Assembly: GCF_942548115.1 (NCBI RefSeq)
Contig: NZ_OW824151.1
Span: 2,480,001-2,544,000 of the forward strand
DNA length: 64,000 bases
Source: Aeromicrobium sp. Leaf245
GTDB taxonomy: Bacteria; Actinomycetota; Actinomycetes; Propionibacteriales; Nocardioidaceae
Reading direction: 5' to 3'
Position numbers and translations under genes: made by a program. Under the pieces are notes generated by a model. That model had not been told where the DNA came from. It saw only the letters and a list, made by a program, of their open reading frames with translations, and ran no database searches. Numbering within the stretch: the stretch's first letter is position 1; each line of letters starts with the position of its first letter. Shown one piece after another: positions 1 through 8,916 of the stretch.

Positions 1-1
1 G

Positions 2-106
2 ACGACCCGCCACGTGGTGCACGGCTACCACGACGAGGACGTCGAGCTCTGGGACGACCAGGGCCGCCTCGTGGCACAGAGCCGGCAGCTCGCCGTCCTG
101 TCCTGA
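2..106 (+). CDS. acyl-CoA thioesterase, C-terminal end (partial)
   Basis: Only the last 34 codons and the TGA stop are in the window; the gene begins upstream. The readable tail ends in ELWDDQGRLVAQSRQLAVL, which closely resembles the C-terminal strand of TesB-type hotdog acyl-CoA thioesterases, where a phrase like 'LWD.DGRLVAQSRQLA' closes the second hotdog fold. Such enzymes hydrolyse acyl-CoA to free acid and CoA in the cytoplasm. The call rests on this short tail only; no catalytic residues are visible. It converges on the DUF2306 gene with a gap of about 55 bp. Confidence 0.6.
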   Translation, partial: TTRHVVHGYHDEDVELWDDQGRLVAQSRQLAVLS

Positions 107-162
107 CCTTCGGGGCCCACGCCTCCGGCGCGGCTCTCAGGACTGGTGGCCAGGGCAGGTCG

Positions 163-636
163 TCAGGGCTGGGGCACGACGGCGGCGTCGACGACGCGCC
201 CGACGCCGATGACGGCGGCCGCGGTCGCCAGGACGGCCAGACCCGCGACACCTGCGGTGACGGCGTCGTGCACCACGAGCTGCGGGATCGCGCGGTCCGG
301 CACCGCCGCCGCGGCGATGCCGGCACCCACCAGCCCGATCCAGTTGCCCGTCATGGCAGACCGGTGGTCGCGGATACGACCTTGCCGTGCGCCGAGGATG
401 CCGAGCGGAACCGTGACCAGCGTGACCACCGAGAGCGCGTGCAGGGCACTGAAGTGCCCGGGCCGGATCTCCTGGATCCAGAACGACGAGGCGGCCACGA
501 ACATCAGCGCGACGACCCACACCCGCCCGGCCACGCGATGCCCCTGGGTGCCGCGCGGGCCCCGGAAGAGCTGCCACGCCCCGACCAGGAGCGCGACGAC
601 GGCGGCGAAGGCATGGGTGGCGATCAGGGGTGTCAT
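163..636 (-). CDS. DUF2306-like small membrane protein
   Basis: A 157-residue protein with four hydrophobic stretches separated by short polar loops (about residues 5-20, 38-53, 68-85, 100-150). It contains HRVAGRVWV near residue 33 and RDHRSAMTGNWIGLVGAG near residue 89, the conserved His/Arg pattern I associate with DUF2306 integral membrane proteins, whose function is unknown. The ATG start overlaps the stop of the upstream MarR-type gene by 4 bp (ATGA), so the two are almost certainly co-transcribed and translationally coupled, and this protein is a likely target or partner of that regulator. No catalytic role can be assigned. Confidence 0.65.
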   Translation of the reverse strand: MTPLIATHAFAAVVALLVGAWQLFRGPRGTQGHRVAGRVWVVALMFVAASSFWIQEIRPGHFSALHALSVVTLVTVPLGILGARQGRIRDHRSAMTGNWIGLVGAGIAAAAVPDRAIPQLVVHDAVTAGVAGLAVLATAAAVIGVGRVVDAAVVPQP

Positions 637-1082
637 GACAGCTCCGGCTTCAGGAGGGCGAGCAGGGGGTCGGTGACCGAGCGCACCTGGTCGGCGGTGA
701 CGGTGGTCGCGGCCAGGAGCTGCTCGAACGAGGACTCCAGCAGCCGTCCCCCGTCGGCGACGAGCGTGGATCCCGCGTCGGTGAGCTGCACGACTCGACG
801 ATTGCCCGCCCCGTCCGTCCGGGTCGCGGTGACGAGCCCGGCCGCGACCAGCGACTGCACCATCCGACTGGCCGCGGGTGCGGAGACGCCACGGGCGCCG
901 GCGAGCTCGACCTGCGTGGGCGCGCCGAGCACCTGGATCGTGACCAGGGTCAGGAACCGGCCGTAGCTGATGTCGAACGACTCGCCGAGCATGCGGTCGG
1001 CCGCGGCGTCGAGCGCCGAGACGAGAGTGTGCAGCCGGTAGGCCGGTTGCGTCGGGTCGTAGGCCACCCGACCATGGTGCAC
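633..1082 (-). CDS. MarR-family transcriptional regulator
   Basis: A 149-residue winged-helix protein. The HTH core reads APTQVELAGARGVSAPAASR (about residues 53-72), followed by a recognition-helix region and the wing TRTDGAGNRRVVQLTDAG, a typical MarR arrangement with flanking helices for dimerisation. MarR proteins usually repress a neighbouring gene until a small phenolic or lipophilic ligand binds. The start is a GTG with only a weak ribosome-binding site; the 82 bp upstream are conspicuously less GC-rich than the genes and are the logical place for promoter and operator, though no clean palindrome was found. It forms a two-gene operon with the DUF2306 membrane protein. Confidence 0.85.
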   Translation of the reverse strand: MHHGRVAYDPTQPAYRLHTLVSALDAAADRMLGESFDISYGRFLTLVTIQVLGAPTQVELAGARGVSAPAASRMVQSLVAAGLVTATRTDGAGNRRVVQLTDAGSTLVADGGRLLESSFEQLLAATTVTADQVRSVTDPLLALLKPELS

Positions 1083-1164
1083 AGATTAAGTTACCTACGT
1101 CAATATGCAGTCGTCAGTGGTCTCAGGTCCACCACGTGACCCCGGCTCGCTCCTACCCTGAGCC

Positions 1165-4131
1165 ATGACGAGGGACACCCGCGCCACGCCGGTCGAGGAC
1201 CGACCGACCCTGCGCACCGCCGCCCCGTTCGTCGCGGTCGGCACGCTCGGCCTCCTCGGCCTCCTCGTACCGCCCCACCCGGAGTCGACGACACCCGTGC
1301 AGCCGTGGCACGTGGTGGCACTCTTCGCCGTCACCCTCGCGATCCTCGCTCGCAGCCTCACGTCGCCGGTACGCACCTGGGCCGATCCCGGTGCCCCGCT
1401 GTTCTTCTTCGTGGTGATCGCCGCCGCGCGCGAGGTGAGCGGCGGCGCCATGGGCGGCGGGGGCGGGCTCGTCGCGCTCCCCGTCCTGTGGTTGGCCCTG
1501 TTCGGTCGCCGCAAGGACCTCTGGCTCTCTGCCCTGGCCACCCTGGTGCTCTTCCTGGTGCCCGCGCTGCTCATCGGCGATCCGCGCTACCCCACCAGCG
1601 GGTGGCGGATGGCCCTCATCTGGACGGGCGTCTCCCTCTTCATCGGCCCAGCCATCCAGGACGTCGTGCGCCGTCTCGCCGTCGAACGGCGCGAGCACCA
1701 GCAGGCTGCGGCCGAGGCGCGCGGCCTGCTGGGAGGCGCGCGACTGAGCAGCATGGTCGCGACCGACCGCGCCGGGTTGATCACGTCCTTCGGCGTGGGG
1801 GCCGAGCACCTCCTGGGGTACCGAGCCGTCGAGGTCGTGGGACGCGTGAACGTCTCGTCGTTGCACGACCCGAAGGAGCTCGCGGCCACCGCGACGGCCC
1901 GCGACAGCGACCCGGGGCACGTCCTCGCCGAGCTCGCCGCCGAGGACGCGCCGAGCCAGGTCTGGACCTACCTGCGCGCCGACGGGACGAGGATCTTCGT
2001 GCGCCTCGCGGTCACCGAGCTCCGCCACGACGACGGCACCGTGGTCGGCTACCTCCACGTCGCCATCGACGCGACTGCCGCGGTCTCGGACCAGCGCCGG
2101 CTCGCGGCCGCAGAAGCCCGATGGCGCACGGTGATGGACCAGCTGCCGGACGCGACGGTCGTCGTCGTCGACCCGTCGATGACCATCGAGCTCGTCGCCG
2201 GGGCCGGGGCCATGCGTCAGGGGATCGAGGGCAAGGTGGGTCAGCCGCTCGATGCCTTCTCGGGACCGGTCAACATGGCGATCTGGAACCGGCTCGTCCC
2301 GCTCGCCATCGACGGCACCACGTCGGAGGAGGACCTCGCGGCGACCCGCACCGGGGACGAGCACCACGTCGTCGTCACGCCCCTGGACACGGCGGACGGT
2401 CCACGCGCACTGATCGTGGCGCGCGACGTCAGCGCGGAGCGTCGGCGTGAGCGCGAGGTGGCTCGGGCCCGGGACCGCGCCGAGCACCTCTTCCTGGACG
2501 CGCCGCACGGCATCGCCGTCCTCGACGCCGACGGTGTCGTCCTCGAGGTGAACGGCGCACTCGAGCGGATGCTGCCGCTCCCCGCGGGAGCGCTCGTGGG
2601 CCGGAACCTCGTCGACCTCTCCCCCGACCCGGAGTCCAGCCGACGCCTCCTGGCCGAGCTCGACGAGAGCCCGGCGCGCCTCGCGACCACGTCGTGGACG
2701 TGGGAGTCCAACGACGACCACGTGGTCCACCTCTCCCTGTCGCTGGCACGACTGCGAGCCGACGAGGACACGTCGTCGGCCGACATCATCGTCAACGTCG
2801 TCGACGTGTCGGACCGCCAGCGCTACGAGCTCCAGCTCACCCACATGGCCGACCACGACGCACTCACCGGTCTGGTGAACCGGCGCCGCTTCGACCGCGA
2901 CCTCGAACGCCACCTCGTGGAGTGCCGCCGCACGGGGGCACGCGGCGCGCTCCTCCTGCTGGACCTGGACCACTTCAAGGAGGTGAACGACACGCTCGGG
3001 CACCGGGCCGGCGACGAGCTGATCTCCTCGGTCGCCGCGGTCCTGCGCCGCGAGCTGGGGGACGCGGACATCGTGGCGCGACTCGGCGGCGACGAGTTCG
3101 GAGTGCTCCTGCCGTCCGCGGGACCGGAGGAGGCGTCAGCGCTCGCGAACCGACTCGTCGAACGCATCCGCGACCACACGGCGACCCTCGACGGGACGCG
3201 GCGGCGGGTCACGGCCAGCGTGGGAGTCCTGCCGATCACCTACGCCGACAGCCTGTCCGGTGACGACGCCCTCGCGACGGTCGACATGCTCATGTACGAC
3301 GCCAAGGACGCAGGCCGCGACCGGGCCGCCGTGCTCGGTGTCGCCCTGAACGAGGTCCCCCGTCTCGGGGCGCGACTGCGCTGGCGCGAGCGCCTCGAGC
3401 ACGCGCTCGAGCACGACGACTTCGAGCTCCACCTCCAGCCGATCCAGCACGTCGCGTCGGGACGGATCACCGGCGCAGAGGCGCTGCTGCGCATGCGGGA
3501 CCCCGACGGGGCTCTCGTGATGCCCGGCCGATTCCTCTACATCGCAGAACGTGCGGGTCTCATCGCGGCCCTCGACCGCTGGGTCCTTGCCCATGCGCTG
3601 CCGATCCTGACCGACCTGCAGCGGGTCCGGCCGGGCTTCGTGCTCGAGGTGAACGTGTCCGGGCTGACGATCGGCGATCCCGAGCTGGAACGGATGATCG
3701 TCTCGGCAGCCACCTCGGGTGCCTTCCCACCGCAGTCACTCGTGCTGGAGATCACGGAGACGGCGGCGGTCTCCGACCTCGAGAACGCGCGTGGTTTCGC
3801 CCGACGGGTCGCGTCGACCGGATGCCGGCTGGCCCTCGACGACTTCGGCGCGGGGTTCGGGTCCCTCTCCTACCTCAAGCACCTCGACTTCGACCTGCTC
3901 AAGATCGACGGCGAGTTCGTGGCCGACTCGCACCGCAACGGTGTCGACCGGACGATCCTGCGATCGGTGGTGGCCATGGCGAAGGCGCTCGGCAAGGAGA
4001 CGGTCGCGGAGTTCGTGGCCGAGGGAGCCGTCCTCGACGTGGCGCGCGCCGAGGGCGTCGACTTCGCCCAGGGGTACGTGATCGGGCGTCCGGTCCACCA
4101 CGACGACTTCGCGGCGACCTACCTCGACTGA
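1165..4131 (+). CDS. membrane-anchored PAS-PAS-PAS-GGDEF-EAL c-di-GMP protein
   Basis: A 988-residue signalling protein. Residues 15-175 form a hydrophobic N-terminal sensor with about five membrane segments; three PAS-like regions follow (about 190-310, 315-425, 440-550), then a GGDEF domain (560-725) and an EAL domain (735-988). The cyclase signature GGDEF is intact at residues 641-645. The RxxD product-inhibition site, expected five residues before it, reads GDAD and so lacks the arginine. The EAL domain keeps EALLR (E772), NVSG, LEITET, DDFGAGFGSL, KIDG and the final AQGY/GRP, so phosphodiesterase activity is plausible. Such bifunctional proteins set the level of cyclic di-GMP. The gene is monocistronic and converges on folA. 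Confidence 0.92.
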   Translation: MTRDTRATPVEDRPTLRTAAPFVAVGTLGLLGLLVPPHPESTTPVQPWHVVALFAVTLAILARSLTSPVRTWADPGAPLFFFVVIAAAREVSGGAMGGGGGLVALPVLWLALFGRRKDLWLSALATLVLFLVPALLIGDPRYPTSGWRMALIWTGVSLFIGPAIQDVVRRLAVERREHQQAAAEARGLLGGARLSSMVATDRAGLITSFGVGAEHLLGYRAVEVVGRVNVSSLHDPKELAATATARDSDPGHVLAELAAEDAPSQVWTYLRADGTRIFVRLAVTELRHDDGTVVGYLHVAIDATAAVSDQRRLAAAEARWRTVMDQLPDATVVVVDPSMTIELVAGAGAMRQGIEGKVGQPLDAFSGPVNMAIWNRLVPLAIDGTTSEEDLAATRTGDEHHVVVTPLDTADGPRALIVARDVSAERRREREVARARDRAEHLFLDAPHGIAVLDADGVVLEVNGALERMLPLPAGALVGRNLVDLSPDPESSRRLLAELDESPARLATTSWTWESNDDHVVHLSLSLARLRADEDTSSADIIVNVVDVSDRQRYELQLTHMADHDALTGLVNRRRFDRDLERHLVECRRTGARGALLLLDLDHFKEVNDTLGHRAGDELISSVAAVLRRELGDADIVARLGGDEFGVLLPSAGPEEASALANRLVERIRDHTATLDGTRRRVTASVGVLPITYADSLSGDDALATVDMLMYDAKDAGRDRAAVLGVALNEVPRLGARLRWRERLEHALEHDDFELHLQPIQHVASGRITGAEALLRMRDPDGALVMPGRFLYIAERAGLIAALDRWVLAHALPILTDLQRVRPGFVLEVNVSGLTIGDPELERMIVSAATSGAFPPQSLVLEITETAAVSDLENARGFARRVASTGCRLALDDFGAGFGSLSYLKHLDFDLLKIDGEFVADSHRNGVDRTILRSVVAMAKALGKETVAEFVAEGAVLDVARAEGVDFAQGYVIGRPVHHDDFAATYLD

Positions 4132-4156
4132 GGCCCGGGGCCGACGGCGCGCCGGG

Positions 4157-4660
4157 TCAGGCGCGCACGTAGGTGACGATGTCGAACGGCACCCGCTCGG
4201 GCTCCGGTCCGACGTGCGGGACCCGGCCCGCCTCGTGCCAGCGCTCCCAGTCGATCCGCGGGAAGTACGTGTCGCCGTCCGGCGCCGCGGCCACGCGGGT
4301 GACCACCAGGACGTCGACCAGGTCGCGCTCGAGCGCCGCAGCGTAGACCTGGGCGCCACCGACCAGGAACACCTCGTCGTCGAGCGACCGGGCGCGGTCG
4401 AGCGCCTCGTCGAGGGAGTGCGCCACCTCGACACCCTCGGCGCTCCACCGCGCGTCGCGGGTGACGACGATGGTGGTGCGGCCCGGCAGCGGCCGGCCGA
4501 TGGACTCGTACGTGGCCCGCCCCATGACCATCGGGTGGCCGAGCGTGAGCCGCTTGAAGTGGGCCAGGTCCTCGGGGAGCCGCCAGGGCAGGGCGCCGTC
4601 GACCCCGATCACCCGGTTGGCGCCCATCGCGACGACGAGCGTGGTGGTGGCGGTAGTCAT
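4157..4660 (-). CDS. folA: dihydrofolate reductase
   Basis: A 167-residue cytosolic enzyme reducing dihydrofolate to tetrahydrofolate with NADPH. The N-terminus carries VVAMGANRVIGVDGALPWRL, with the family's GxxxxIG and substrate-loop PW, then GHPMVMGRATYESIGRPLPG and the C-terminal FLVGGAQVYAAAL that binds NADPH. The ATG at 4660 was chosen because the conserved fold starts nine residues later; upstream in-frame codons lie inside thyA. It lies 8 bp downstream of thyA, so reductase and thymidylate synthase form one operon, consistent with regenerating the folate consumed in dTMP synthesis. Confidence 0.95.
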   Translation of the reverse strand: MTTATTTLVVAMGANRVIGVDGALPWRLPEDLAHFKRLTLGHPMVMGRATYESIGRPLPGRTTIVVTRDARWSAEGVEVAHSLDEALDRARSLDDEVFLVGGAQVYAAALERDLVDVLVVTRVAAAPDGDTYFPRIDWERWHEAGRVPHVGPEPERVPFDIVTYVRA

Positions 4661-4668
4661 GCGTGTGC

Positions 4669-5481
4669 TCAGACGGCGATCGGTGCCTTGATGCCCGGGT
4701 GGGGGTCGTACCCGGTGACCTTGACCGAGTCCAAGGTGAACCCGTCGATGCTCGTGACCGACGGGTCCAGCCACAGCTCGGGCAGGGGGCGCGGCTCGCG
4801 CTCGAGCTGCAGGCGGGCCTGGTCGAGGTGGTTGAGGTACAGGTGCGCGTCGCCGAAGGTGTGGACGAAGTCACCCACCCGCAGCCCGGCGACCTGCGCG
4901 ACCATGTGCGTGAGCAGCGCGTAGGACGCAATGTTGAACGGCACGCCGAGGAAGACGTCGGCCGACCGCTGGTAGAGCTGGCACGACAGGCGGCCCGGGC
5001 CCCCGTCGTCGGCCGGTGCGACGTAGAACTGGAAGAAGGCGTGGCAGGGCGCGAGCGCCATGGCGGGCAGGTCGGCCACGTTCCAGGCGCTGACGATGTG
5101 GCGCCGGGAGTCCGGGTCGGCCTTCAGCGACTCGATGACACCCACCAGCTGGTCGATCGTCTCGCCGTCCGGCGTCGGCCACGAGCGCCACTGGTGGCCG
5201 TAGACCGGCCCGAGGTCGCCGTTCTCGTCGGCCCACTCGTCCCAGATGGTGATGCCGTTCTCGCGGAGCCACCGGGTGTTGGTGTCGCCCGAGACGAACC
5301 AGAGGAGCTCGCCGACGACCGACTTGAGGTGCACCTTCTTGGTGGTGACCAGCGGGAACCCGGCCGTGAGGTCGAAGCGCATCTGGTGCCCGAACACGCT
5401 GCGGGTGCCGGTTCCGGTGCGGTCGCCCTTCTCGACGCCCTCGTCGAGGATCCGGCGGACGAGGTCGAGGTAGGCCTGCAT
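4669..5481 (-). CDS. thyA: thymidylate synthase
   Basis: A 270-residue classical ThyA, close to the 264-residue E. coli enzyme. It methylates dUMP to dTMP using methylene-tetrahydrofolate, producing dihydrofolate. Visible motifs are [20 protein letters not shown] (phosphate/folate loop), [28 protein letters not shown], the catalytic cysteine in [32 protein letters not shown] and HLYLNHLDQ. The ATG at 5481 gives the standard N-terminus ([15 protein letters not shown]). It leads the thyA-folA operon and is divergent from a membrane protein gene, with about 51 bp between. Confidence 0.97.
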   Translation of the reverse strand: MQAYLDLVRRILDEGVEKGDRTGTGTRSVFGHQMRFDLTAGFPLVTTKKVHLKSVVGELLWFVSGDTNTRWLRENGITIWDEWADENGDLGPVYGHQWRSWPTPDGETIDQLVGVIESLKADPDSRRHIVSAWNVADLPAMALAPCHAFFQFYVAPADDGGPGRLSCQLYQRSADVFLGVPFNIASYALLTHMVAQVAGLRVGDFVHTFGDAHLYLNHLDQARLQLEREPRPLPELWLDPSVTSIDGFTLDSVKVTGYDPHPGIKAPIAV

Positions 5482-5532
5482 GCTCCGGAGGATACCCGCC
5501 GACGCCGACAGGTCCTGTGCGAAACTCTGGTC

Positions 5533-6033
5533 GTGCCCCTCGCCGAGTACGAGGCCTCCCCGCAGGAGGTCCGCCGCTTCGCCCTCCTGCAGATCGGTCT
5601 GACCGCAGGCTTCATGACGCTGATCTTCCTGGCCCTCGGTGGCACCGACGCCGATCTTCCGCCGTGGTGGCTGCTGGCGGTGCTGCTGCTGGTGGTCGTG
5701 GTCGCCGCCGTGCTCTCCGAACGAGTCTGGCTGCAGGCCTCCCCGCTCGATCCCGACGACGACCCCGACGACCTCGAGCGCCGCGCGATCGGCATCTACG
5801 CCGCGCAGACGGTGCGCAAGCTGATGTTCTGCGAGGCGTCCGTGCTGCTGGCGATCCTCGTCTCGTTCGTGGGCACCTGGGGCGGCTGGCCGATCCTGCT
5901 CGCCGGGGTCCCGGGCCTGTTCCTGCTGGGCTTCGAGACGTGGCCCGGCCTGCGCAACCTGACCATGACCGCTGCGATGCTCGAGGCCGAGGGCGCCGAG
6001 ACACGACTCGTCGAGAGCTTCCGGTCGTGGTGA
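5533..6033 (+). CDS. four-helix integral membrane protein of unknown function
   Basis: A 166-residue protein with four predicted membrane helices: about 13-33, 40-60, 96-116 and 120-140. A short charged cytoplasmic stretch ([18 protein letters not shown]) sits between helices 2 and 3. I do not recognise a named family. The start is inferred as GTG at 5533, because no ATG lies in frame between the divergent thyA start and the first helix; the ribosome-binding site is weak. Its stop overlaps the next start as GTGA, so it heads a run with the GNAT and azlCD genes. A small-molecule or envelope role is only a guess. Confidence 0.7.
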   Translation: MPLAEYEASPQEVRRFALLQIGLTAGFMTLIFLALGGTDADLPPWWLLAVLLLVVVVAAVLSERVWLQASPLDPDDDPDDLERRAIGIYAAQTVRKLMFCEASVLLAILVSFVGTWGGWPILLAGVPGLFLLGFETWPGLRNLTMTAAMLEAEGAETRLVESFRSW

Positions 6034-6545
6034 CCGCCGACGTGAGCGTCCGGCTCGCCTGGCCCGACGACGTGGCGGCGATCGCGACCGTCCAGCAGGC
6101 CGCCTGGCGTGACGCCTTCGGGGACATGACCACCGTCGACGTCGCCCCGGCGTGGCACGCACTCCTCACGACTCCCCCGGACGCTCGCGCCCGGGTGCTC
6201 GTCGCGCTCGAGCAGGCCACGCTCCGCGGGGTGGCCTTCGTGCACCCCTGCCACGACCCCGACGCCGACCAGGTCGCCGACGGCGAGGTCGGCGAGCTGC
6301 TGGTCGACCCCGGCCACCGCGGCGAGGGTCACGGCTCGCGGCTGCTCCAGGCCGCCATCGACACGTTGCGCGCCGACGGCTTCGAGCGAGCCCGGTGGTG
6401 GCTGCCCACGACCGACGACGCCCTGCGAGCCTTCGTGGTCGGCACCGGGTGGGCCGCCGACGGGGCCCACCGTGAGCTCGCCGACGAGACCGGCGCCCAC
6501 ACCGTGAAGCAGGTGCGACTCGTCACCTCGTTGGTCGAGGAGTGA
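6030..6545 (+). CDS. GNAT-family N-acetyltransferase
   Basis: A 171-residue acetyltransferase. The acetyl-CoA-binding motif A is clear: [31 protein letters not shown], with the R/QxxGxG/A signature present as RGEGHG. The N-terminus ([24 protein letters not shown]) and the final [15 protein letters not shown] are also typical of GNAT proteins. Substrate is unknown. The GTG start overlaps the stop of the upstream membrane protein, and its own stop overlaps azlC, so it sits in the middle of a tightly coupled four-gene operon. Confidence 0.85.
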   Translation: MTADVSVRLAWPDDVAAIATVQQAAWRDAFGDMTTVDVAPAWHALLTTPPDARARVLVALEQATLRGVAFVHPCHDPDADQVADGEVGELLVDPGHRGEGHGSRLLQAAIDTLRADGFERARWWLPTTDDALRAFVVGTGWAADGAHRELADETGAHTVKQVRLVTSLVEE

Positions 6546-7249
6546 GCGACCGCTCCCCCGAACCATCCAGTGCCGCCCGTCGCCGAGTCGTGGCCGACTC
6601 CCTGGGGGTCGGCGTGGCCACCGGTCTCTACGGCGTCTCGTTCGGCGCCCTGGGCACCGCGTCGGGACTCAGCGTCCTGCAGACGTGCGTGCTGTCCCTG
6701 GTGGCCTTCACCGGTGCCTCCCAGTTCGCCTTCATCGGCGTGGTCGCGGCCGGCGGAGCTCCGCTGACCGGTGCCCTCACGTCCGTGCTGCTGGGCACGC
6801 GCAACCTGTTCTACGGTCTCAGCCTCGCCTCGATCCTGCGTCTCACCGGGGTGCGGAGGACCCTGGGCGCGCACCTCGTGATCGACGAGTCGACGGCCGT
6901 CGCCGTCGCCCAGCGCGACCACGTCCTCGGCAGGCTCGGGTTCTGGTGGACCGGCGCCTCGATCTACCTGTTGTGGAACCTGTCGACCCTCGCCGGCGCG
7001 CTCGCGGGCACCGCGATCGGCGACCCCCGCACCTACGGGCTCGACGCCGCGGTCGGCGCGGCGTTCCTGGCCCTGCTCTGGCCACGCCTGTCCGGAGCAC
7101 TCGCCCGGGTCGTCGCGCTGGTCGGCGCCGGGGTGGCCCTGGGCCTGGTGCCGCTCTCCCCCGCCGGCGTGCCGATCATCGCCGGCGGCGCGGTGGCCGT
7201 CGCGGCAGGCCTGCTGCTGCGTGACCGGCTCGGACGGCCCGCGTCGTGA
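6542..7249 (+). CDS. azlC: AzlC-family branched-chain amino acid exporter, large subunit
   Basis: A 235-residue polytopic membrane protein. The conserved N-terminal region FGALGTASGLSVLQTC followed by FTGASQFAFIGVVAAGG, then LLGTRNLFYGLSLA, is the AzlC signature. Paired with AzlD, these proteins export branched-chain amino acids or their analogues, as known for B. subtilis AzlCD and C. glutamicum BrnFE. The GTG start overlaps the GNAT stop by 4 bp, and the stop overlaps azlD the same way, so expression of the two subunits should be coupled. Substrate is inferred from family only. Confidence 0.9.
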   Translation: MSDRSPEPSSAARRRVVADSLGVGVATGLYGVSFGALGTASGLSVLQTCVLSLVAFTGASQFAFIGVVAAGGAPLTGALTSVLLGTRNLFYGLSLASILRLTGVRRTLGAHLVIDESTAVAVAQRDHVLGRLGFWWTGASIYLLWNLSTLAGALAGTAIGDPRTYGLDAAVGAAFLALLWPRLSGALARVVALVGAGVALGLVPLSPAGVPIIAGGAVAVAAGLLLRDRLGRPAS

Positions 7250-7548
7250 GCGCCACCTGGCTGGGCATCGTGCTCACGTGCGTCGGCTGCTACGCCCTGA
7301 AGCTCGCCGGGCTCTCGGTGCCGGAGCGGGTCCTCGAGCACCCCGCCACCCGACGTGCCGTCGACCTGATCCCGGTGGCTCTTCTCGGTGCCCTGGTGGC
7401 CGTGCAGGTGCTGGCCGATGGACAGCGCGTCGCCGTCGACGCGCGCCTCGCCGCCCTCGCCGTGGCGGCGGTGCTGCTGGTGCTGCGTGTGCCGTTCCTC
7501 GCCGTGGTGGGGGCAGCAGCCCTCAGCGCCGCCCTCCTGCGTCTGTAG
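7246..7548 (+). CDS. azlD: AzlD-family branched-chain amino acid exporter, small subunit
   Basis: A 100-residue, very hydrophobic protein with three to four membrane segments. It follows azlC with a 4-bp overlap and has the AzlD character: GIVLTCVGCYALKLAGLSVP at the N-terminus and a conserved RRAVDLIPVALLGALVAVQ segment. It is expected to form the heteromeric exporter with AzlC in the cytoplasmic membrane. It ends 7 bp before a convergent hydrolase gene, with no obvious terminator hairpin in the gap. Confidence 0.88.
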   Translation: MSATWLGIVLTCVGCYALKLAGLSVPERVLEHPATRRAVDLIPVALLGALVAVQVLADGQRVAVDARLAALAVAAVLLVLRVPFLAVVGAAALSAALLRL

Positions 7549-7555
7549 CCCCGGG

Positions 7556-8158
7556 TCAGCTGACCACGACGGCGGCGACGTCCTCGGCGTGGTCCTCGAC
7601 GACGGAGAAGTGGTCGGCGTCGAGCTCGTGCAACGTCGTGGGCCAGCCCGCGTGGTTCCACTGCCGGTGGACGGCGCGCACCTCGTCGATCGGTGTCCGC
7701 TCGTCACGCAGCCCGGTCACGAACGCGACCGTCGTCCCGCGCGCCACCGGTGGCGACGCCGGTCCGAGCATCGCGCCGCTGATCGGGTCGGCGCGAGGGA
7801 ACGGAGCGGCGGCGACGCAGACCGTACGTGCGAGGCCGACCCCGAGCCGTCGCTGGTTCAGGGTGAGGCTCGCTGCTGCGACGCCCCCGCGGGACCAGCC
7901 GACGAGCACCAGACCGTCGGGATCATGGTCAGCGGTCTCCCGGGCGAAGCGTAGGGAGGTCAGCAGGTCGGCGCGTCCGCCGTCCGAGGAGGTCACGTCC
8001 CAGTCCGGCGTGACGGTCCGGTGCCCGGACGTCGCCACGGCGGTGGCGAGTCGGGCGAGGGCGTGGCGCTCGTTCGGGCCGGAGCCGTGCCAGAGCAGGA
8101 CGGTGGGACCGTCGCCGACGACGTCCGCCACCCGACCGGGCGCGTACGCGACCTCCAT
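7556..8158 (-). CDS. alpha/beta hydrolase
   Basis: A 200-residue single-domain alpha/beta hydrolase. The oxyanion region LLWHGSGPNER lies near residue 22, the nucleophile elbow is GWSRG (Ser about 95), and a C-terminal DADHFSVVEDH supplies the likely catalytic histidine; the acid is probably the Asp in GLRDERTP. The fold is small, like carboxylesterase or dienelactone-hydrolase relatives. Substrate is unknown. The ATG start overlaps the dapB stop by one base (TGATG), so it is translated with dapB, although nothing suggests a role in lysine synthesis. Confidence 0.75.
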   Translation of the reverse strand: MEVAYAPGRVADVVGDGPTVLLWHGSGPNERHALARLATAVATSGHRTVTPDWDVTSSDGGRADLLTSLRFARETADHDPDGLVLVGWSRGGVAAASLTLNQRRLGVGLARTVCVAAAPFPRADPISGAMLGPASPPVARGTTVAFVTGLRDERTPIDEVRAVHRQWNHAGWPTTLHELDADHFSVVEDHAEDVAAVVVS

Positions 8159-8907
8159 CAGTCGCCGAGGCCGAGGACCACGTCGAGACCGACGGTGACA
8201 CCCGGCCGGTCGGCCACGTGACGCACGGCCGCCACCACGCCGGGCATGAACGACTCCCGCGTGGACGAGTCGTGCCGCAGGCTCAGGATCTCCCCCTCGC
8301 CGCCCAGGAGCACCTCCTGGGACGCGACGAAGCCACGCGAGCGCACGGCGTGCACCGTGATCCCGTCGACCTGGGCACCCCGAGCACCGTCGGGGTCGGT
8401 GGTGGTGGCGTCGGGGACCGGCGGCGAACCGGCCTCGGCGCGGGCGGCCGCGATCAGCTCGGCCGTGCGGACGGCCGTCCCCGAGGGGGCGTCGACCTTC
8501 GCAGGGTGGTGCATCTCGATCACCTCGACGGACTCGAAGAAGGGCGCGGCCGTGGCGGCGAAGCGCATGAGGAGCACCGCGCCGATGGAGAAGTTGGGCA
8601 CCACGAGCACCGAGACCCCGGTGCGCTCGTGGACGGCCGTACGCACCGACCGCAGCCGCTCGCCGTCGAATCCCGAGGTGCCCACGACCACGTGCACCCC
8701 GCGCTCGATGCACCACAGGACCTGGTCGAGCGCGACGTCGGGCGTGGTGAAGACGAGGGCCACCTCGGCTCCGGACTCCCCCACCAGGTCGATGGAGTCG
8801 CCGACGTCGACCTGGGCGACGACCTCGATCCCGTCGGCGGCGTCGAGCGCCTCGACGGAGGTCGAACCCATGCGCCCACGGGCGCCCAGCACGGCTACAC
8901 GAGTCAT
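8158..8907 (-). CDS. dapB: 4-hydroxy-tetrahydrodipicolinate reductase
   Basis: A 249-residue enzyme of the diaminopimelate/lysine pathway, reducing hydroxy-tetrahydrodipicolinate with NAD(P)H. It has the N-terminal dinucleotide loop GARGRMG (residues 8-14), GTSGF near residue 76, and the family signature EMHHPAKVDAPSGTA with catalytic H133, H134 and K137. Length matches the family. Diaminopimelate feeds peptidoglycan in actinobacteria. Other dap genes are not in this window; the gene is followed by an alpha/beta hydrolase (1-bp overlap) and preceded by kynU on the same strand, 9 bp away. Confidence 0.96.
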   Translation of the reverse strand: MTRVAVLGARGRMGSTSVEALDAADGIEVVAQVDVGDSIDLVGESGAEVALVFTTPDVALDQVLWCIERGVHVVVGTSGFDGERLRSVRTAVHERTGVSVLVVPNFSIGAVLLMRFAATAAPFFESVEVIEMHHPAKVDAPSGTAVRTAELIAAARAEAGSPPVPDATTTDPDGARGAQVDGITVHAVRSRGFVASQEVLLGGEGEILSLRHDSSTRESFMPGVVAAVRHVADRPGVTVGLDVVLGLGD

Positions 8908-8916
8908 GACCTCAGG

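Noticed and set aside
1083-1164. MarR operator palindrome upstream of the MarR-family gene
   Set aside because: The AT-richer stretch looks regulatory, but the best inverted repeat matches at only about five of eight positions.
1153-3003. 616-codon open frame antisense to the GGDEF-EAL gene
   Set aside because: Shadow frame in GC-rich DNA; the plus-strand gene has clear domains across the same region.
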